Origin: Nostoc calcicola FACHB-3891
Lineage (GTDB): Bacteria > Cyanobacteriota > Cyanobacteriia > Cyanobacteriales > Nostocaceae
Assembly: GCF_014697355.1 (NCBI RefSeq)
Contig: NZ_JACJRQ010000001.1
Location: 648,124 to 712,123, forward strand
Reading direction: 5' to 3'
DNA: 64,000 nucleotides
Under the pieces are notes generated by a model. The model was given only the letters and a program-made list of their open reading frames with translations, did not search any database and had not been told where the DNA came from. This document shows, piece by piece, positions 42,381-52,382 of the stretch. Positions within the stretch are counted from its first letter, which is position 1, and each line of letters opens with the position of its first letter. A program made the position numbers and the translations under genes.

Positions 42381-43265
42381 GTGCAAGAAGTCTATCGTGT
42401 TTTTTTGTTCGTGTTGACAAATTTTTTTGAGCTTTCGGTCAACGCCTTACTAGCATTTATGGAAAATGCACCTGCACTAGTTGTAGTGATGGTATTCCTA
42501 ATTTGCTGGGTAGGGTGTTGGTTACCAGTGGTAACAATATCAGGAATATTGCTGAATTGGCAACCTACAAAATTTTTGCAGCCAGAGCAAAAGATGCCGT
42601 TGTTGGTGTCACTTTACCTATTAGCTCCCCTGATTCTCTGGGGAGTTAGTTGGTCGGTGAATAGGTCTTTCTTAGATTACGGCTTTGTCGGCAATCTTTC
42701 AATTCTCAATTCTTTAGCACTAGGCTTCGGCTTGGGAGTACTGAGTTTAGCTATTGTATTTAGTGGGCAATTTGGGTTAGGTTGGTGTTCTTTTCAGAAC
42801 TCGAATATCAAGTTACTACTACCCATATTGCTGCCGATTTTTTTGATAGCGTTGTTAGTTGGTGGCATAGAAGAGTTAATTTTTCGCGGTTTTTTGTTGA
42901 CTGAATTACTGCAAGATTATCCGGTTTGGTTAGCAGCAATAATTTCTAGCTTGATTTTTGCTGTGTTACACCTGGTTTGGGAGCAACGCGAAACTGCACC
43001 TCAACTACCTGGATTGTGGCTGATGGGAATGGTGCTGGTGTTGGCGCGGTTTGCCGATCGCGGTAATTTAGGTTTAGCTTGGGGATTGCACGCGGGATGG
43101 GTATGGGCGATCGCTACCATAGACACAGCAGAACTCATTACTTACACAGGTAAAGTCTCTGACTGGTTCACAGGCAAGAACAAAAAACCTCTAGCTGGTT
43201 TGGCGGGAATTATTTGTGTACTGGGAACTGGAATAATTATCTGGTTGTTGTCTAAGTATTTTTGA
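42381..43265 (+). CDS. CPBP family intramembrane metalloprotease
   Basis: A 294-residue polytopic membrane protein with the CPBP signatures GGIEELIFRGFLLTE (Glu-Glu and Arg, about residues 162-176), FAVLHLVW (His) and GLAWGLHAGWVWA (His/Asn-type motif 4). Eight hydrophobic segments are visible. Family members process prenylated proteins or act as immunity proteins; the cyanobacterial ones are mostly unstudied. The start is GTG 42381 (GTGCAAGAAGTC). Another internal ATG at residue 27 is possible. It may be co-transcribed with the upstream cyAbrB gene. A heptamer repeat follows. Confidence 0.85.
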   Translation: MQEVYRVFLFVLTNFFELSVNALLAFMENAPALVVVMVFLICWVGCWLPVVTISGILLNWQPTKFLQPEQKMPLLVSLYLLAPLILWGVSWSVNRSFLDYGFVGNLSILNSLALGFGLGVLSLAIVFSGQFGLGWCSFQNSNIKLLLPILLPIFLIALLVGGIEELIFRGFLLTELLQDYPVWLAAIISSLIFAVLHLVWEQRETAPQLPGLWLMGMVLVLARFADRGNLGLAWGLHAGWVWAIATIDTAELITYTGKVSDWFTGKNKKPLAGLAGIICVLGTGIIIWLLSKYF

Positions 43266-43284
43266 TTAGGTATACGACAATACG

Positions 43285-43505
43285 GTTCGGTTAAAGGGGA
43301 AAGGGGAAAGGGGAAAGGTTTCAAATACATCCTTTACCCCTTACCCCTTACCTTTTTCCCAGACCACAAGGGAAGTTCATACTGCTTATCTGAACCGTAT
43401 TGAGGTATACGAAATAATAAAGACGCGATAAATAGCAAAGACGCGATAAATCGCGTCTCTACAAGGGGATGATTATTGTACGGACGGCGATTTATCGCGT
43501 CTCTT
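43285..43505. repeat. GGGGAAA repeats and GCGATAAATCGC hairpins
   Basis: The gap between the convergent CPBP and desuccinylase-like genes contains GGGGAAAGGGGAAAGGGG with complementary CCCCTTACCCC (43296-43355). AGACGCGATAAAT-type palindromes follow (43420-43503, including ATAAATCGCGTCTCTAC and CGATTTATCGCGTCTCT). Such sequences likely end both transcripts. Confidence 0.75.
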
Positions 43506-43508
43506 GTC

Positions 43509-44636
43509 TTAACTAATAACTCCTAATACAAATTCGCCTTCATTTACAGCTTGATTAGTTGCAACATCATAAACTAATCCATCTTGTTGGGCGCAGACAT
43601 CAATGAGGGTAGGTAACTGACTTTCTTTATTAAAACTGAGAATTTGATACAGCTTTTCTCCAGCTTTCACAGTGCTACCTAATTCGATTCTTTCTTGAAT
43701 CATACCACCAGCGATCGCATAATATTTTTTCCTGTTGCGGCTGAATACCAAATTCATTTCATGGGTTTTGGTTTCAGATGAAGAATCAGGAATTTGCAAT
43801 ACACCTTTTTGTGCTAAATAGTTTTTCACACCCCGTACACCATTAGCAACTGAATCAGGGTGCATTTGCATTCCTGCTCCTAATTCCAGTGTCCAAGCTT
43901 CCACATCAAATTTGATTTCTCTACCAAACTCCTGAAAACAAGCTTCCAGTGCTAACCAAGGTTTAATAAAAGCTTCATCAAAAGCATCGCCATCATATTT
44001 ATCGAGTAAAACTCCCAAATCAAGGAGGAAGTATTTTGCACTTTCTTCTCGATTTCGGAAGTAATAAACGTAGTCTAAAGCTTGATTGGTAGAGCTATGC
44101 AAGTCAATTAAATAGTCGGCATCTAAACTGAGACTTTGGAGTTTGTAGCTAAAAAGCTCAGTGTAGGGCACAGCACTAGGAGAATTAATTTTTTCTAAAA
44201 TTTTGGCGAATTTTTGCTTAATTATAGTTAGATAATTCTGTCGAACGACCTCTAGATTGTTATGAAGTTGAGATTTAGTAAAAGCTACTAAATCATCAGC
44301 TTCTTTTTCGTAATCCCAAAATATCCGATTCCAGTCTTTGGCTTCATAAACGCAGTAACGCCCAGGAGAAAAATGTTGAGCGCGTTCATTTGTTCCCATT
44401 GGATTACAAACGGGAACAAGCCATATTTCTCCAGTTAAATTTGTATCATTTATTGTTAATAAAAACTCAATTAGCTGGTGAATAACGGCATTACCAGCGA
44501 TTTCTGCGCCGTGTAAATTAGATTGAACGTAAACCTTTTTACCGGGTTGAGCGCCGATGAATTTGTAAATTTGCAGAAAAAGGCGATCGCCAGAAGCCAT
44601 TTGACGTAAAGGAATGGTTTCAATAATTGGCAGCAT
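43509..44636 (-). CDS. Succinylglutamate desuccinylase/aspartoacylase family protein
   Basis: A 375-residue M14-like zinc hydrolase. The zinc-binding motif HGAE appears in VQSNLHGAEIAGNAVIHQLI (about residues 43-46). The DLHSS motif (about residue 178) carries the third ligand, and the catalytic Glu is likely in EAWTLELGAG. The C-terminus (about 310-375) looks like a biotinyl/lipoyl-like beta barrel (STVKAGEKLYQILSF). Such proteins remove acyl groups from amino acids or related substrates; the exact substrate is unknown. It stands alone. Confidence 0.82.
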   Translation of the reverse strand: MLPIIETIPLRQMASGDRLFLQIYKFIGAQPGKKVYVQSNLHGAEIAGNAVIHQLIEFLLTINDTNLTGEIWLVPVCNPMGTNERAQHFSPGRYCVYEAKDWNRIFWDYEKEADDLVAFTKSQLHNNLEVVRQNYLTIIKQKFAKILEKINSPSAVPYTELFSYKLQSLSLDADYLIDLHSSTNQALDYVYYFRNREESAKYFLLDLGVLLDKYDGDAFDEAFIKPWLALEACFQEFGREIKFDVEAWTLELGAGMQMHPDSVANGVRGVKNYLAQKGVLQIPDSSSETKTHEMNLVFSRNRKKYYAIAGGMIQERIELGSTVKAGEKLYQILSFNKESQLPTLIDVCAQQDGLVYDVATNQAVNEGEFVLGVIS

Positions 44637-44945
44637 AAAATTAATTCGCTGATGATTTGAGTAAATTTACAACCCACATAAACCCAAATCATACCAAGTT
44701 GCCAGAATTACGAAAACCAGACCAAGCCAGATGGGAAGCTTTTAAAGGAAAAATATAATCAGCGATCGCTCTTTGTCTACGACGACTATCCCCTAACTCA
44801 CTATCTCCTCATTAGACCTCTTGCAAAAGTCCTTCTTTGCGTTCTCTTCTCTGCGCCTCTGCGCCTCTGCGTGATACAAATTCATATTTATGCATGAGGT
44901 CTATTGTTCAAGAGAAATCCTCTCAGAAAAAACTTTGCGTCTTTG
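44637..44945. repeat. Intergenic region with CTCTGCGCCTCTGCGT repeat
   Basis: 309 bases without a gene. CTCTTGCAAAAGTCCTTCTT then TGCGTTCTCTTCTCTGCGCC and TCTGCGTG (44821-44875) is a dispersed repeat. An inverted copy lies at 48488-48560, and shorter copies are at 27193-27232, 21943-21973 and inside the suf genes. A HIP1 site lies at about 44761. Confidence 0.7.
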
Positions 44946-47015
44946 CTAAACTTCAACATTTAAAGTACGCACCAAAAAAGCCCATTTATCGGCGGCTTCC
45001 TCGATAATTTTAGCTGTGGGTTTACCTGCTCCATGTCCTGCTTTAGTCTCAATTCTAATTAACACTGGCGCATCACCAGTGTGATTTGCTTGCAAAGCTG
45101 CGGCAAATTTGAAACTATGAGCAGGAACAACGCGATCGTCGTGATCGGCTGTGGTAATTAAGGTTGCGGGGTAAGCTATATCTGGTTTGAGATTGTGCAA
45201 TGGCGAGTAAGCATACAGCACAGGAAATTCTTCTGGATTATCTGGGGAACCATATTCGGCAGTCCAAGCCCAGCCGATGGTAAATTTGTGAAACCGCAAC
45301 ATATCCATAACGCCAACTGCTGGTAAAGCTGCACCAAACAAATCGGGGCGCTGCGTCATACAAGCACCCACTAATAAACCGCCGTTACTTCCACCTGCGA
45401 TCGCCAGCTTATCAGTCTGAGTATACTTGTTAGCAATTAGCCACTCAGCCGCGCCAATAAAATCATCGAAGACATTCTGTTTTTTCTCCTTCATTCCTGC
45501 TTGGTGCCATTCTTCGCCGTATTCCCCACCACCGCGTAGATTCGGCACTGCATACACACCACCCATCTCCATCCACACCAACAGACTCACAGAAAAACCG
45601 GGTGTCTGCGAGACACTAAAACCACCATAAGCATATAGATAAGTCGGGTTATTTCCATCCAATTTTATGCCTTTTTTGTGAGTGATAAACATCGGCACTC
45701 TAGTACCATCTTTGCTGTGATAAAAGACTTGTTTTGTCTCGTAATCATCAGGATGAAAATCTACCTTTGGCTCTCTAAAAACCTCACTTTTTCCCGTTAC
45801 CATATCGTAGCGGTAAATAGTCCCTGGTATAGTGTAGCTGGTAAAACTATAAAAAGTTTCAGTATCATAACGCTTACCACCAAAGCCACCTGCTGAACCA
45901 AGTCCTGGTAATTCTACCTCTCGTATAAATTCACCCTTGAGGTCAAAAATTTTGATTTGGCTGTGAGCATCTTTCAGATAATCAGCAACAAATTGGTGAT
46001 TGAGAATGCCAACGCTTTCCAAAGTTTCTGCTGTCTGAGGAATAATTTCTTGCCAATTTTCTCGTGCCGGTTTGTTGGTATCAATTGCAATCAATCTTCC
46101 GCGTGGAGCATTTAAATCGGTGCGAAAATAAAAGACGCTACCATCATTATCAATCAAGCTGTAATCAGCTTCAAACTGGTTAATTAGTTCTACAACTTCA
46201 GCATCGCTATTAGTTAAATCTTTATAGAAAACTAAATTTTTGGAATCAGTTCCCAGCCAAACTGAAATTATTAGATAGCGCCCATCTTCAGTCACATCAC
46301 CACTAAAACCCCATTCTTTTCGATCGGGACGATGGTAAATTAGCACATCTTCTGATTGGGGTTTACCTAGTTGATGATAGTAGAGCTTTTGATAATAGTT
46401 AACATCTTCTAATCGAGTTTTTTCATTCGGTTCATCATAGCGACTGTAGAAAAAACCTTGAGAATCATGTGTCCAAGATGTCCCAGAAAATTTAATCCAC
46501 TGCAAGCGATCTTGTAGGTCTTCTCCTGTTTCAACATCGCGGACTTTCCACTCTTGCCAATCAGAACCAGATGTAGATATGCCGTATGCTAAAAGTTTAC
46601 CATCTTCGCTAATAGACAATCCGGAAAGAGCAACAGTACCATCTTCTGAGAGTTTATTGGGGTCGAGTAAAACTCTAGGTTCAGCATCGAGAGATTTTAG
46701 GGTGTAGAGGACACTTTGATTTTGCAGTCCATCATTTTTGAAATAAAAGTACCGTTCACCTTCTTTAAAAGGGATACTATATTTCTCATAATCCCAAAGT
46801 TTAGTTAGGCGTTGTTTAATTTTTTCCCTAGCAGGAATTTCACTCAAGTAGCCAAAAGTAACTTTGTTTTGCGCTTCAATCCAAATTCTTGTTTCTTGGG
46901 AGTCAGGATTTTCTAACCATCGGTAAGCATCTGTAACTAAAGTACCGTGGTAGTTATCGACTTCGTTACTCTTGTGGCTGGATGGGTATGTGAGGGATTT
47001 TTCAGACGACGGCAT
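44946..47015 (-). CDS. Prolyl oligopeptidase family serine peptidase
   Basis: A 689-residue S9A protease that cleaves after proline in short peptides. The N-terminus (about 1-75) leads into a seven-bladed beta-propeller (about 76-405). The C-terminal alpha/beta hydrolase domain has Ser in GGSNGGLLVGA (about 535), Asp in DHDDRVVPAHSFKFA (about 620) and His in KAGHGAGKP (about 660). Length and motifs are those of cytosolic prolyl endopeptidase, without signal peptide. It is monocistronic; the neighbouring genes are unrelated. Confidence 0.93.
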   Translation of the reverse strand: MPSSEKSLTYPSSHKSNEVDNYHGTLVTDAYRWLENPDSQETRIWIEAQNKVTFGYLSEIPAREKIKQRLTKLWDYEKYSIPFKEGERYFYFKNDGLQNQSVLYTLKSLDAEPRVLLDPNKLSEDGTVALSGLSISEDGKLLAYGISTSGSDWQEWKVRDVETGEDLQDRLQWIKFSGTSWTHDSQGFFYSRYDEPNEKTRLEDVNYYQKLYYHQLGKPQSEDVLIYHRPDRKEWGFSGDVTEDGRYLIISVWLGTDSKNLVFYKDLTNSDAEVVELINQFEADYSLIDNDGSVFYFRTDLNAPRGRLIAIDTNKPARENWQEIIPQTAETLESVGILNHQFVADYLKDAHSQIKIFDLKGEFIREVELPGLGSAGGFGGKRYDTETFYSFTSYTIPGTIYRYDMVTGKSEVFREPKVDFHPDDYETKQVFYHSKDGTRVPMFITHKKGIKLDGNNPTYLYAYGGFSVSQTPGFSVSLLVWMEMGGVYAVPNLRGGGEYGEEWHQAGMKEKKQNVFDDFIGAAEWLIANKYTQTDKLAIAGGSNGGLLVGACMTQRPDLFGAALPAVGVMDMLRFHKFTIGWAWTAEYGSPDNPEEFPVLYAYSPLHNLKPDIAYPATLITTADHDDRVVPAHSFKFAAALQANHTGDAPVLIRIETKAGHGAGKPTAKIIEEAADKWAFLVRTLNVEV

Positions 47016-47233
47016 AATATCAGGTCAAAATTACTATTTTACATATTACAAAGATAGACTCAAAATTTAGAGTATGTGTTCAGCTGACGCGCTTCCAAGT
47101 TGCATTCAAAAGAGGCGTTGCTGTTAATCAAGATTTGCCTTTGCAATTAAATGATCTCAAAGATACTCAATCTAAGATGCAGGAATACTTAGGAAGTGGG
47201 TTACAATTTGGTTAGGTTAATTAATCGCAAAGA

Positions 47234-47330
47234 TACAGCGTATTTCAGATAAATGAGGTACGCGGGTAGGGGCACGGCACTGCCGTGCCCTTACAATTAT
47301 CTGTACCTCACCAACTTGCAATCTGCTGTA
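47234..47330. repeat. 97-bp dispersed repeat, empty copy
   Basis: Begins TACAGCGTATTTCAG, contains the GGGGCACGGCA/TGCCGTGCCC stem, and ends AATCTGCTGTA. A second copy at 55243-55505 is the same sequence interrupted by a 163-bp miniature element and a TTA duplication, so this copy shows the unoccupied state. A partial copy begins at about 60911. Confidence 0.85.
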
Positions 47331-47461
47331 AATAAGTAGAAATTTATCGCCCTAATCAAGTATCTAAAGTTTTACAATTTTATAGAAGTCTATCTTGTGA
47401 AGATGTTCTCCTGAGTTTTATTTTAAATCTATAACCAATTTTTAGATAATCGTTCTTAAAG

Positions 47462-47486
47462 AAAAAGCCCCGCCAGAAGGCGGAGC
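47462..47486 (-). terminator. Intrinsic terminator, minus strand
   Basis: On the minus strand GCTCCGCC TTCT GGCGGGGC is followed by TTTTTC, a classic stem plus T-run. It lies about 210 bases past the stop of the minus-strand Uma2 gene, with AT-rich DNA between. Confidence 0.65.
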
Positions 47487-47695
47487 AGTTACGTGCTATT
47501 TTCACTTTATAGTACAATTATACTATATGTAATACTAAATACGGCCAATTGCGAGAAAATTCCACAACAAATTTGTAGAGACGCGATTCATCGCGTCTTC
47601 ACCCAAGGATGTGTTGCAATCATTAATTGAATTAATATAAAAAATAAATTTATTAGTTAAGTAATTTTTCACAAAGAATAAGCCAGTAGTTAAAT

Positions 47696-48346
47696 TTATA
47701 AATGAAGTGTAGTTGACGCTAACTTATCTCGCACCCAAGCGCGAAATGATTTGAGCAAAGCAATTTCACCCATACTTTTACTCTGCTCAATAAATCCGCT
47801 TATCTCACTGACTGAAACTATAGGAAATGCAATACTAAATTTACACTCGATATATTGCCCTTCTACCAATTGATAAAACTTTAAATCTTGCCCGTTATAT
47901 CTCCAAAGTTCATTTACACCCAGTGCTACATAAATACCAAATTTATTAACTGAAGTGCTGGTGATGTCAATCTCAATTGCTAAATCAGGCGGTGGATCTG
48001 TTTCTAAATTTAGCTTTCCCTTACCTCTAATAGCTAGTTCGTTCTGGATATAGTAACAAGTATCTGGTTCTATTCCCCGCTTTGCAATTCTTCGTTTCAA
48101 TGTTGTTGAACCAGCACTTCTAATTTTAATTTTTAATTCCACTGCTAACGCGAATATCAATCTGTCAAACTGAATTTTAGGATTTTCGTGTTCAAAAAGT
48201 GGTGTCATAATTTCTAAAGTGCCGCAGTCATAAGCAAAGCGAGAACCTCTATCTTCACCTGTATCTCTCAGCAAGGCTTCAAAGGTTTCCCAGCTAATGT
48301 TGTTTAGGACTGTTCTTTGTTCAGTAGGCGGTGACTGGACGAGCAT
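47696..48346 (-). CDS. Uma2 family (DUF820) putative endonuclease
   Basis: A 216-residue Uma2 protein. Motifs visible are NISWETFEALLRDTGEDRGS near the start, GIEPDTCYYIQN in the centre, PPDLAIEIDITSTSVNKFGI (nuclease-fold Asp and Glu positions) and LGVNELWRYNGQDLKFYQL. The C-terminus extends to FRAWVRDKLAS. The fold is PD-(D/E)XK-like and the function unknown. A small frame immediately upstream (48348-48617) runs into it by a single-base gap. The composition is more AT-rich than the neighbouring prolyl oligopeptidase gene, fitting frequent transfer of this family. Confidence 0.85.
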   Translation of the reverse strand: MLVQSPPTEQRTVLNNISWETFEALLRDTGEDRGSRFAYDCGTLEIMTPLFEHENPKIQFDRLIFALAVELKIKIRSAGSTTLKRRIAKRGIEPDTCYYIQNELAIRGKGKLNLETDPPPDLAIEIDITSTSVNKFGIYVALGVNELWRYNGQDLKFYQLVEGQYIECKFSIAFPIVSVSEISGFIEQSKSMGEIALLKSFRAWVRDKLASTTLHL

Positions 48347-48347
48347 A

Positions 48348-48617
48348 TTAAAAAACTTCTTCTGTTAGGATGTTAGATAAAATTCCTAAAATTTTACCTA
48401 TGTCACTAATATAATGTTCGCCTAAGTCAATTTCAACTACTTGCCCAATTAACTTTAAAAACTTCCAGTTGGAATAATAGCATAAATATTTTTTTGTTTC
48501 ACGCAGAGGCGCAAAGGCGCAGAGAAGAGAACGCAAAGAAAGACTTTTGCAAGAGACTCCATGAGCTGCAATCACTTGGAACAATGAAAATTTATTTTCC
48601 CTACTCCCCACTCCCAA
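48348..48617 (-). pseudogene. Small frame with repeat-derived N-terminus, possible gene remnant
   Basis: The last about 40 residues (LKLIGQVVEIDLGEHYISDI then GKILGILSNILTEEVF) look like genuine coding sequence of a short unknown protein and end 1 base before the Uma2 start. The first part (CKSLSLRSLLCAFAPLRETK) is translated from the dispersed CGCAGAGGCGC repeat at 48488-48560. The gene has probably lost its original 5' end. No family is recognised. Confidence 0.35.
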
Positions 48618-48654
48618 CTCCCTATTTTCAAGACAGGTCTAATATCAACCAATG

Positions 48655-48692
48655 AAAGAAAGACCCAACACAATTTTCTCTGGTGCTGGGTC
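48655..48692 (-). terminator. Intrinsic terminator after sufS
   Basis: On the minus strand GACCCAGCAC pairs with GTGTTGGGTC (one wobble) and is followed by TTTCTTTC. It lies about 140 bases past the sufS stop and would end the sufBCDS transcript. Confidence 0.65.
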
Positions 48693-48828
48693 ATGCGATC
48701 TTATTCAATTGCTAGAACGATTTCAGATTCGACATCCAACGTTCTGCTGTCATAGTTATGGTGTCTTGTTGTGTTTGCAATAGACCATAGACAGTTCACA
48801 GCAATCAGTATCTAAATATTGTCTACTG

Positions 48829-50091
48829 TTAACTAGAGAATTCAGCAAAAAAGTCTAAGGTTTCCTTGAGTGCTTTGATGAAAACGTTAATTTCTTCACG
48901 GGTATTGTAGAATGATAAACTTGCCCGTGCGGTTCCAGAAAGACCTAAGTAGCGATGTAATGGTTGAGTGCAATGGTGTCCAGAACGAATGGCAACGCCT
49001 TCTTGATCTAATAATGTAGATAAGTCGTTGGCGTGGACTCCTTCGGCGGTGAATGTAGCTAAGGCCGCTCTACCTTCTCCTTGAGCATTTGGTTTGGGGC
49101 CGTAAATTCTAATTTGGGGAATTTGTTCTAATTGTTGGAACAAGTAAGCTGTTAATTCGGCTTCGTAGGCGTGGATTTTATCCATGCCGATATTGCTAAG
49201 ATAATCTACTGCGGCACCAAGTGCGATCGCTTCCCCAATTGCAGGGGTACCAGCTTCAAATTTATGGGGTAATTCTGCATAGGTGGAATGGTCTAAATAC
49301 ACTTCTGCAATCATTTCACCACCCCCAAAAAATGGCGGCATTGATTCTAACAATTCCAACTTGCCATACAAAAATCCGATGCCAGTTGGAGCGCACATTT
49401 TATGACCGGAAGCTACCAACCAATCACAATCTATTTGTTGTACATTAATGGGAAAGTGAGGTACACTTTGACAAGCATCGACTAAGAATTTCGCACCGTA
49501 ACTGTGAGCAATTGCCCCAATTTCTGCTACTGGATTAATACAACCCAAAGCATTAGAAATATGTACCACTGACACCAGTTTTGTTTTCTCGGAAATCAGC
49601 TTTTTAAACTGCTCCAAATCAAACGTTTCTTCTGGTGTTAGTTCGACAAATTTCAATACCGCGCCAGTTTTTTGCGCCACCAATTGCCACGGCACAATAT
49701 TGCTATGATGTTCCATTACCGAGAGAATAATCTCATCTCCCGGCTGCAAATTGTTCATTCCCCAACTGTAAGCGACTAGATTAATCGCCTCACTCGCGTT
49801 GCGGGTATAGACAATTTCTTGACGCGATGCAGCATTAATAAATTTAGCAATTTTGTCTCTAGCACCTTCATAAGCATCGGTAGCCTTAGCGCTGAGAGTG
49901 TGGGCACCTCGATGCACGTTGGCATTATATTGCTCGTAATAATCTCGTAAAGTATTTAATACGAGTAAAGGCTTTTGGGATGTTGCAGCATTATCGAGAT
50001 AAACTAGGGTTTTCTCATTGACTTGCTGATGCAAAATTGGGAAGTCAGCGCGAACTTTATCGGCAAGGGTTTTAGTAGTGGTGAAAGTCAT
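48829..50091 (-). CDS. sufS: SufS-type cysteine desulfurase
   Basis: A 420-residue PLP enzyme that takes sulfur from cysteine for Fe-S cluster assembly on SufBCD. The start [20 protein letters not shown] is the family norm. The PLP Lys lies in [20 protein letters not shown] and the active-site Cys in [16 protein letters not shown] (about residues 367-374). It is a group II (SufS/CsdA-like) desulfurase. It is the last gene of sufBCDS, separated from sufD by a repeat-filled 142-bp gap. Its partner SufE is not in the window. Confidence 0.95.
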   Translation of the reverse strand: MTFTTTKTLADKVRADFPILHQQVNEKTLVYLDNAATSQKPLLVLNTLRDYYEQYNANVHRGAHTLSAKATDAYEGARDKIAKFINAASRQEIVYTRNASEAINLVAYSWGMNNLQPGDEIILSVMEHHSNIVPWQLVAQKTGAVLKFVELTPEETFDLEQFKKLISEKTKLVSVVHISNALGCINPVAEIGAIAHSYGAKFLVDACQSVPHFPINVQQIDCDWLVASGHKMCAPTGIGFLYGKLELLESMPPFFGGGEMIAEVYLDHSTYAELPHKFEAGTPAIGEAIALGAAVDYLSNIGMDKIHAYEAELTAYLFQQLEQIPQIRIYGPKPNAQGEGRAALATFTAEGVHANDLSTLLDQEGVAIRSGHHCTQPLHRYLGLSGTARASLSFYNTREEINVFIKALKETLDFFAEFSS

Positions 50092-50099
50092 TGGTAGAT

Positions 50100-50230
50100 C
50101 TAGGAATTTTGGATTTTGGATTTTAGATTTTAGATTGGAAAATTTCAGCTAAAATCTAAATTCGCGGTTGGAAAATTTTTAAATTTTGGCTTTTGAATAT
50201 TCAATCCAAAATCCAAAATTTAAAATCTAA
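50100..50230. repeat. TTTTGGATTTTAGATT repeats between sufD and sufS
   Basis: GGAATTTTGGATTTTGGATT and the complementary CCAAAATCCAAAATTTAAAA units fill the sufD-sufS gap, giving a potential long hairpin in the operon mRNA (50104-50140 with 50200-50230). Confidence 0.8.
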
Positions 50231-50233
50231 AAT

Positions 50234-51586
50234 TTAGTCAATATTAACTGTGTTTAACAGAATTTCTCGCAGAGAGGGAACGGGTATTTGGTTGATAATT
50301 TCAGCAGCGAAGGCGTTAATTAACAACTTACGAGCATCGTTTTCATCAATTCCCCGACTTTGGAGGTAGAAGATTTCATCATCCTCCAATTGACTGACGG
50401 TAGCGCCGTGAGCGCATTTGACGTTATCGGCAGTAATTTCTAATTGGGGTTTAGTATCAACCCTGGCTTTTGATGATAGTAGCAAATTTCGATTTAACTG
50501 GGCTGCATCTGTCAACTGCGCTGGCTTGGGAACAAAAACTTTACCATTGAACACTGCGTGAGCGCGATCGCCGACAATACACTTATGCAACTGTTTACTT
50601 GTACCATAAGGATAATTCAGAGCGATCGCACTGTGAGTATCCGCCAACTGCTTACCAGAAATCATCGTCAACCCATTGAGAGTAGTTTGGGTTTGTTCGC
50701 CAGTTTGCAAAATCTCCAAATTATGCCGCGATAACCTTCCACCGAAAGTTATGGCATGACAAGTATATCGACTATCACGAGATTGAGCGATCGCAGTCTT
50801 CCCAATATGAAAAGCCTCTCCACCCTCTCGCTCAACCCTAGTGTGACTCACCTCGGCATTCTCACCCACCCAAACTTCCGTCACCGCATTCGTCAAATAT
50901 CTCTCTTTCTCCGCGCCCTCTGCGCCTCTGCGGTTCGTATATTCCTCCACCAAAGTCACCTGCGAACCACCTTCCGCCACCACCAAACAACGTGGCTGCG
51001 AAATCGTCGCACTCTCACCCGCAGCTGCAACAAACACCAGATGAATTGGCGTCTCAACTACCACATTTCTCTTCACCCAAACCACCGCTGCATCAGTTAT
51101 TCCAGCAGTATTGAGAGCCGTAAAAACTTCCTGCGCTCCTTCAGCTTGAGCTAAATACTGTTGTACAGCCTCCTGCTCACCCACAGATAACCCAGCCAAA
51201 TTACTCACCACCACACCAGGCGGTAAATCTGCGACTGCGGATAACTCCGGCGCATAAACACCATTCACAAAAACCAAACGACTGTTAGCCGCTTCCGGCA
51301 AAACCTCAGGTAGAGAAGTTGTATGTAACGTCTCTATATGAAACTCCACTTGTCGCAGAGAAGACAAATCAGTAAATCGCCATTCTTCCTCGCGGGTGCT
51401 GGGGATAGTAGAGTGGCGTACCCAATTAGCAGCACCTTCGCGTAAACCTTGCAACCACCCTTCTGTTTTTGATGCAGTGACTTGATTTAACAAGCCAATT
51501 AAATAGGCATCTTTATCCAACAGAGTAGCTGTCAGACTCGCTGCATCCGAGTTAGGAATTGGACTAGGGGAAACTTGAATAGTCAT
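50234..51586 (-). CDS. sufD: Fe-S cluster assembly protein SufD
   Basis: A 450-residue scaffold protein forming the SufBC2D complex. The SufB/SufD beta-helix domain is seen in the second half (HNLEILQTGEQTQTTLNGLT, DNVKCAHGATVSQLEDDEIF, SRGIDENDARKLLINAFAAE). The conserved His in VKCAHGA is involved in cluster assembly. An unusual in-frame insert, NRRGAEGAEKERY at about residues 217-229, comes from a dispersed repeat (50902-50938). The ATG overlaps the sufC stop by one base (TAATG), so it is translationally coupled to sufC. Confidence 0.93.
   Translation of the reverse strand: MTIQVSPSPIPNSDAASLTATLLDKDAYLIGLLNQVTASKTEGWLQGLREGAANWVRHSTIPSTREEEWRFTDLSSLRQVEFHIETLHTTSLPEVLPEAANSRLVFVNGVYAPELSAVADLPPGVVVSNLAGLSVGEQEAVQQYLAQAEGAQEVFTALNTAGITDAAVVWVKRNVVVETPIHLVFVAAAGESATISQPRCLVVAEGGSQVTLVEEYTNRRGAEGAEKERYLTNAVTEVWVGENAEVSHTRVEREGGEAFHIGKTAIAQSRDSRYTCHAITFGGRLSRHNLEILQTGEQTQTTLNGLTMISGKQLADTHSAIALNYPYGTSKQLHKCIVGDRAHAVFNGKVFVPKPAQLTDAAQLNRNLLLSSKARVDTKPQLEITADNVKCAHGATVSQLEDDEIFYLQSRGIDENDARKLLINAFAAEIINQIPVPSLREILLNTVNID
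50902..50938 (-). repeat. Dispersed CTCTGCGCCTCTGCGG repeat within sufD
   Basis: TTTCTCCGCGCCCTCTGCGC then CTCTGCGGTTCGTAT inside sufD matches the intergenic repeat seen at 44853-44872, 48497-48520 and 52395-52425. It is translated as NRRGAEGAEKE. Confidence 0.75.
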
Positions 51587-52377
51587 TAAACACCCACCTC
51601 AGCTATTGCAAACTCTTCCAGCACCCAGTCATAACCGCGAGACTCCAACTCTAGCGCCAATTCCTTACCGCCACTGGTGAGAATTCGCCCATTGGCCATC
51701 ACATGGACAAAATCTGGCACAATATAATCGAGTAACCGCTGATAGTGGGTAATCAAAATCGTGGCATTTTCCGGACTTGCCAATTGATTTACCCCATTCG
51801 CCACAATTCTGAGCGCGTCAATATCCAAACCCGAATCAGTCTCATCCAAAATTCCCAACTTCGGTTCTAGCAGGGCCATTTGCAGAATTTCATTCCGCTT
51901 TTTCTCACCACCAGAAAACCCTTCATTCAAACTCCGATTGAGAAAGCTGGAATTCATCTTCACCACATCCAGCTTTTCCTCAATTAAATCGTCAAAATCA
52001 AACGCGTCTATTTCCTCTAAACCCCGTGCTTTCTGCAGGGAATTATACGCCACCCGCAAGAAATCCAAATTGCTCACACCAGGAATTTCCAGCGGATACT
52101 GAAAAGCCAAAAACACACCACTTCTAGCGCGTTCCTCTGGTTCCAACTCCAGCAGATTTTGTCCTTGGAAAATCACCTCACCGCCAGTCACCTCATACGC
52201 CGGGTGCCCAGCCAACACCTTAGAAAAGGTACTCTTACCAGAACCATTCGGTCCCATAATCGCATGAATTTCACCCGATCGCACCTCCAGATTCACACCC
52301 TTTAAAATCGGTGTCCCATCAACATTAGCCGTCAGTTCCCGTACCGACAGCACAACTTCACTATTTTCAATAATCAT
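51586..52377 (-). CDS. sufC: Fe-S cluster assembly ATPase SufC
   Basis: A 263-residue ABC-type ATPase of the SufBC2D scaffold. Walker A is [10 protein letters not shown], the signature is [15 protein letters not shown], and Walker B runs [14 protein letters not shown]; the H-loop follows in [13 protein letters not shown] longer frame would add 32 N-terminal residues, but these ([15 protein letters not shown]) derive from a dispersed repeat, so I use ATG 52377 ([15 protein letters not shown]). The start matches family length of about 260. It lies 96 bases after sufB. Confidence 0.95.
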   Translation of the reverse strand: MIIENSEVVLSVRELTANVDGTPILKGVNLEVRSGEIHAIMGPNGSGKSTFSKVLAGHPAYEVTGGEVIFQGQNLLELEPEERARSGVFLAFQYPLEIPGVSNLDFLRVAYNSLQKARGLEEIDAFDFDDLIEEKLDVVKMNSSFLNRSLNEGFSGGEKKRNEILQMALLEPKLGILDETDSGLDIDALRIVANGVNQLASPENATILITHYQRLLDYIVPDFVHVMANGRILTSGGKELALELESRGYDWVLEEFAIAEVGV

Positions 52378-52382
52378 CTTCT

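Larger units (their letters stand above)
47016..47695. other. Intergenic region with dispersed repeats
   Basis: 680 bases without a gene. It contains the 97-bp element at 47234-47330, the terminator at 47462-47486 and a GTAGAGACGCGATTCATCGC then GTCTTC hairpin (47576-47602). A decayed short peptide (KRGVAVNQDLPLQLNDLKDTQ, at about 47109-47172) is compatible with a small gene relic but cannot be named. Confidence 0.5.

Noticed and set aside
47576..47602. GTAGAGACGCGATTCATCGC hairpin as a specific regulator
   Set aside because: The same hairpin occurs in many intergenic places here (4654, 43440, 58029), so it is better explained as a dispersed repeat.
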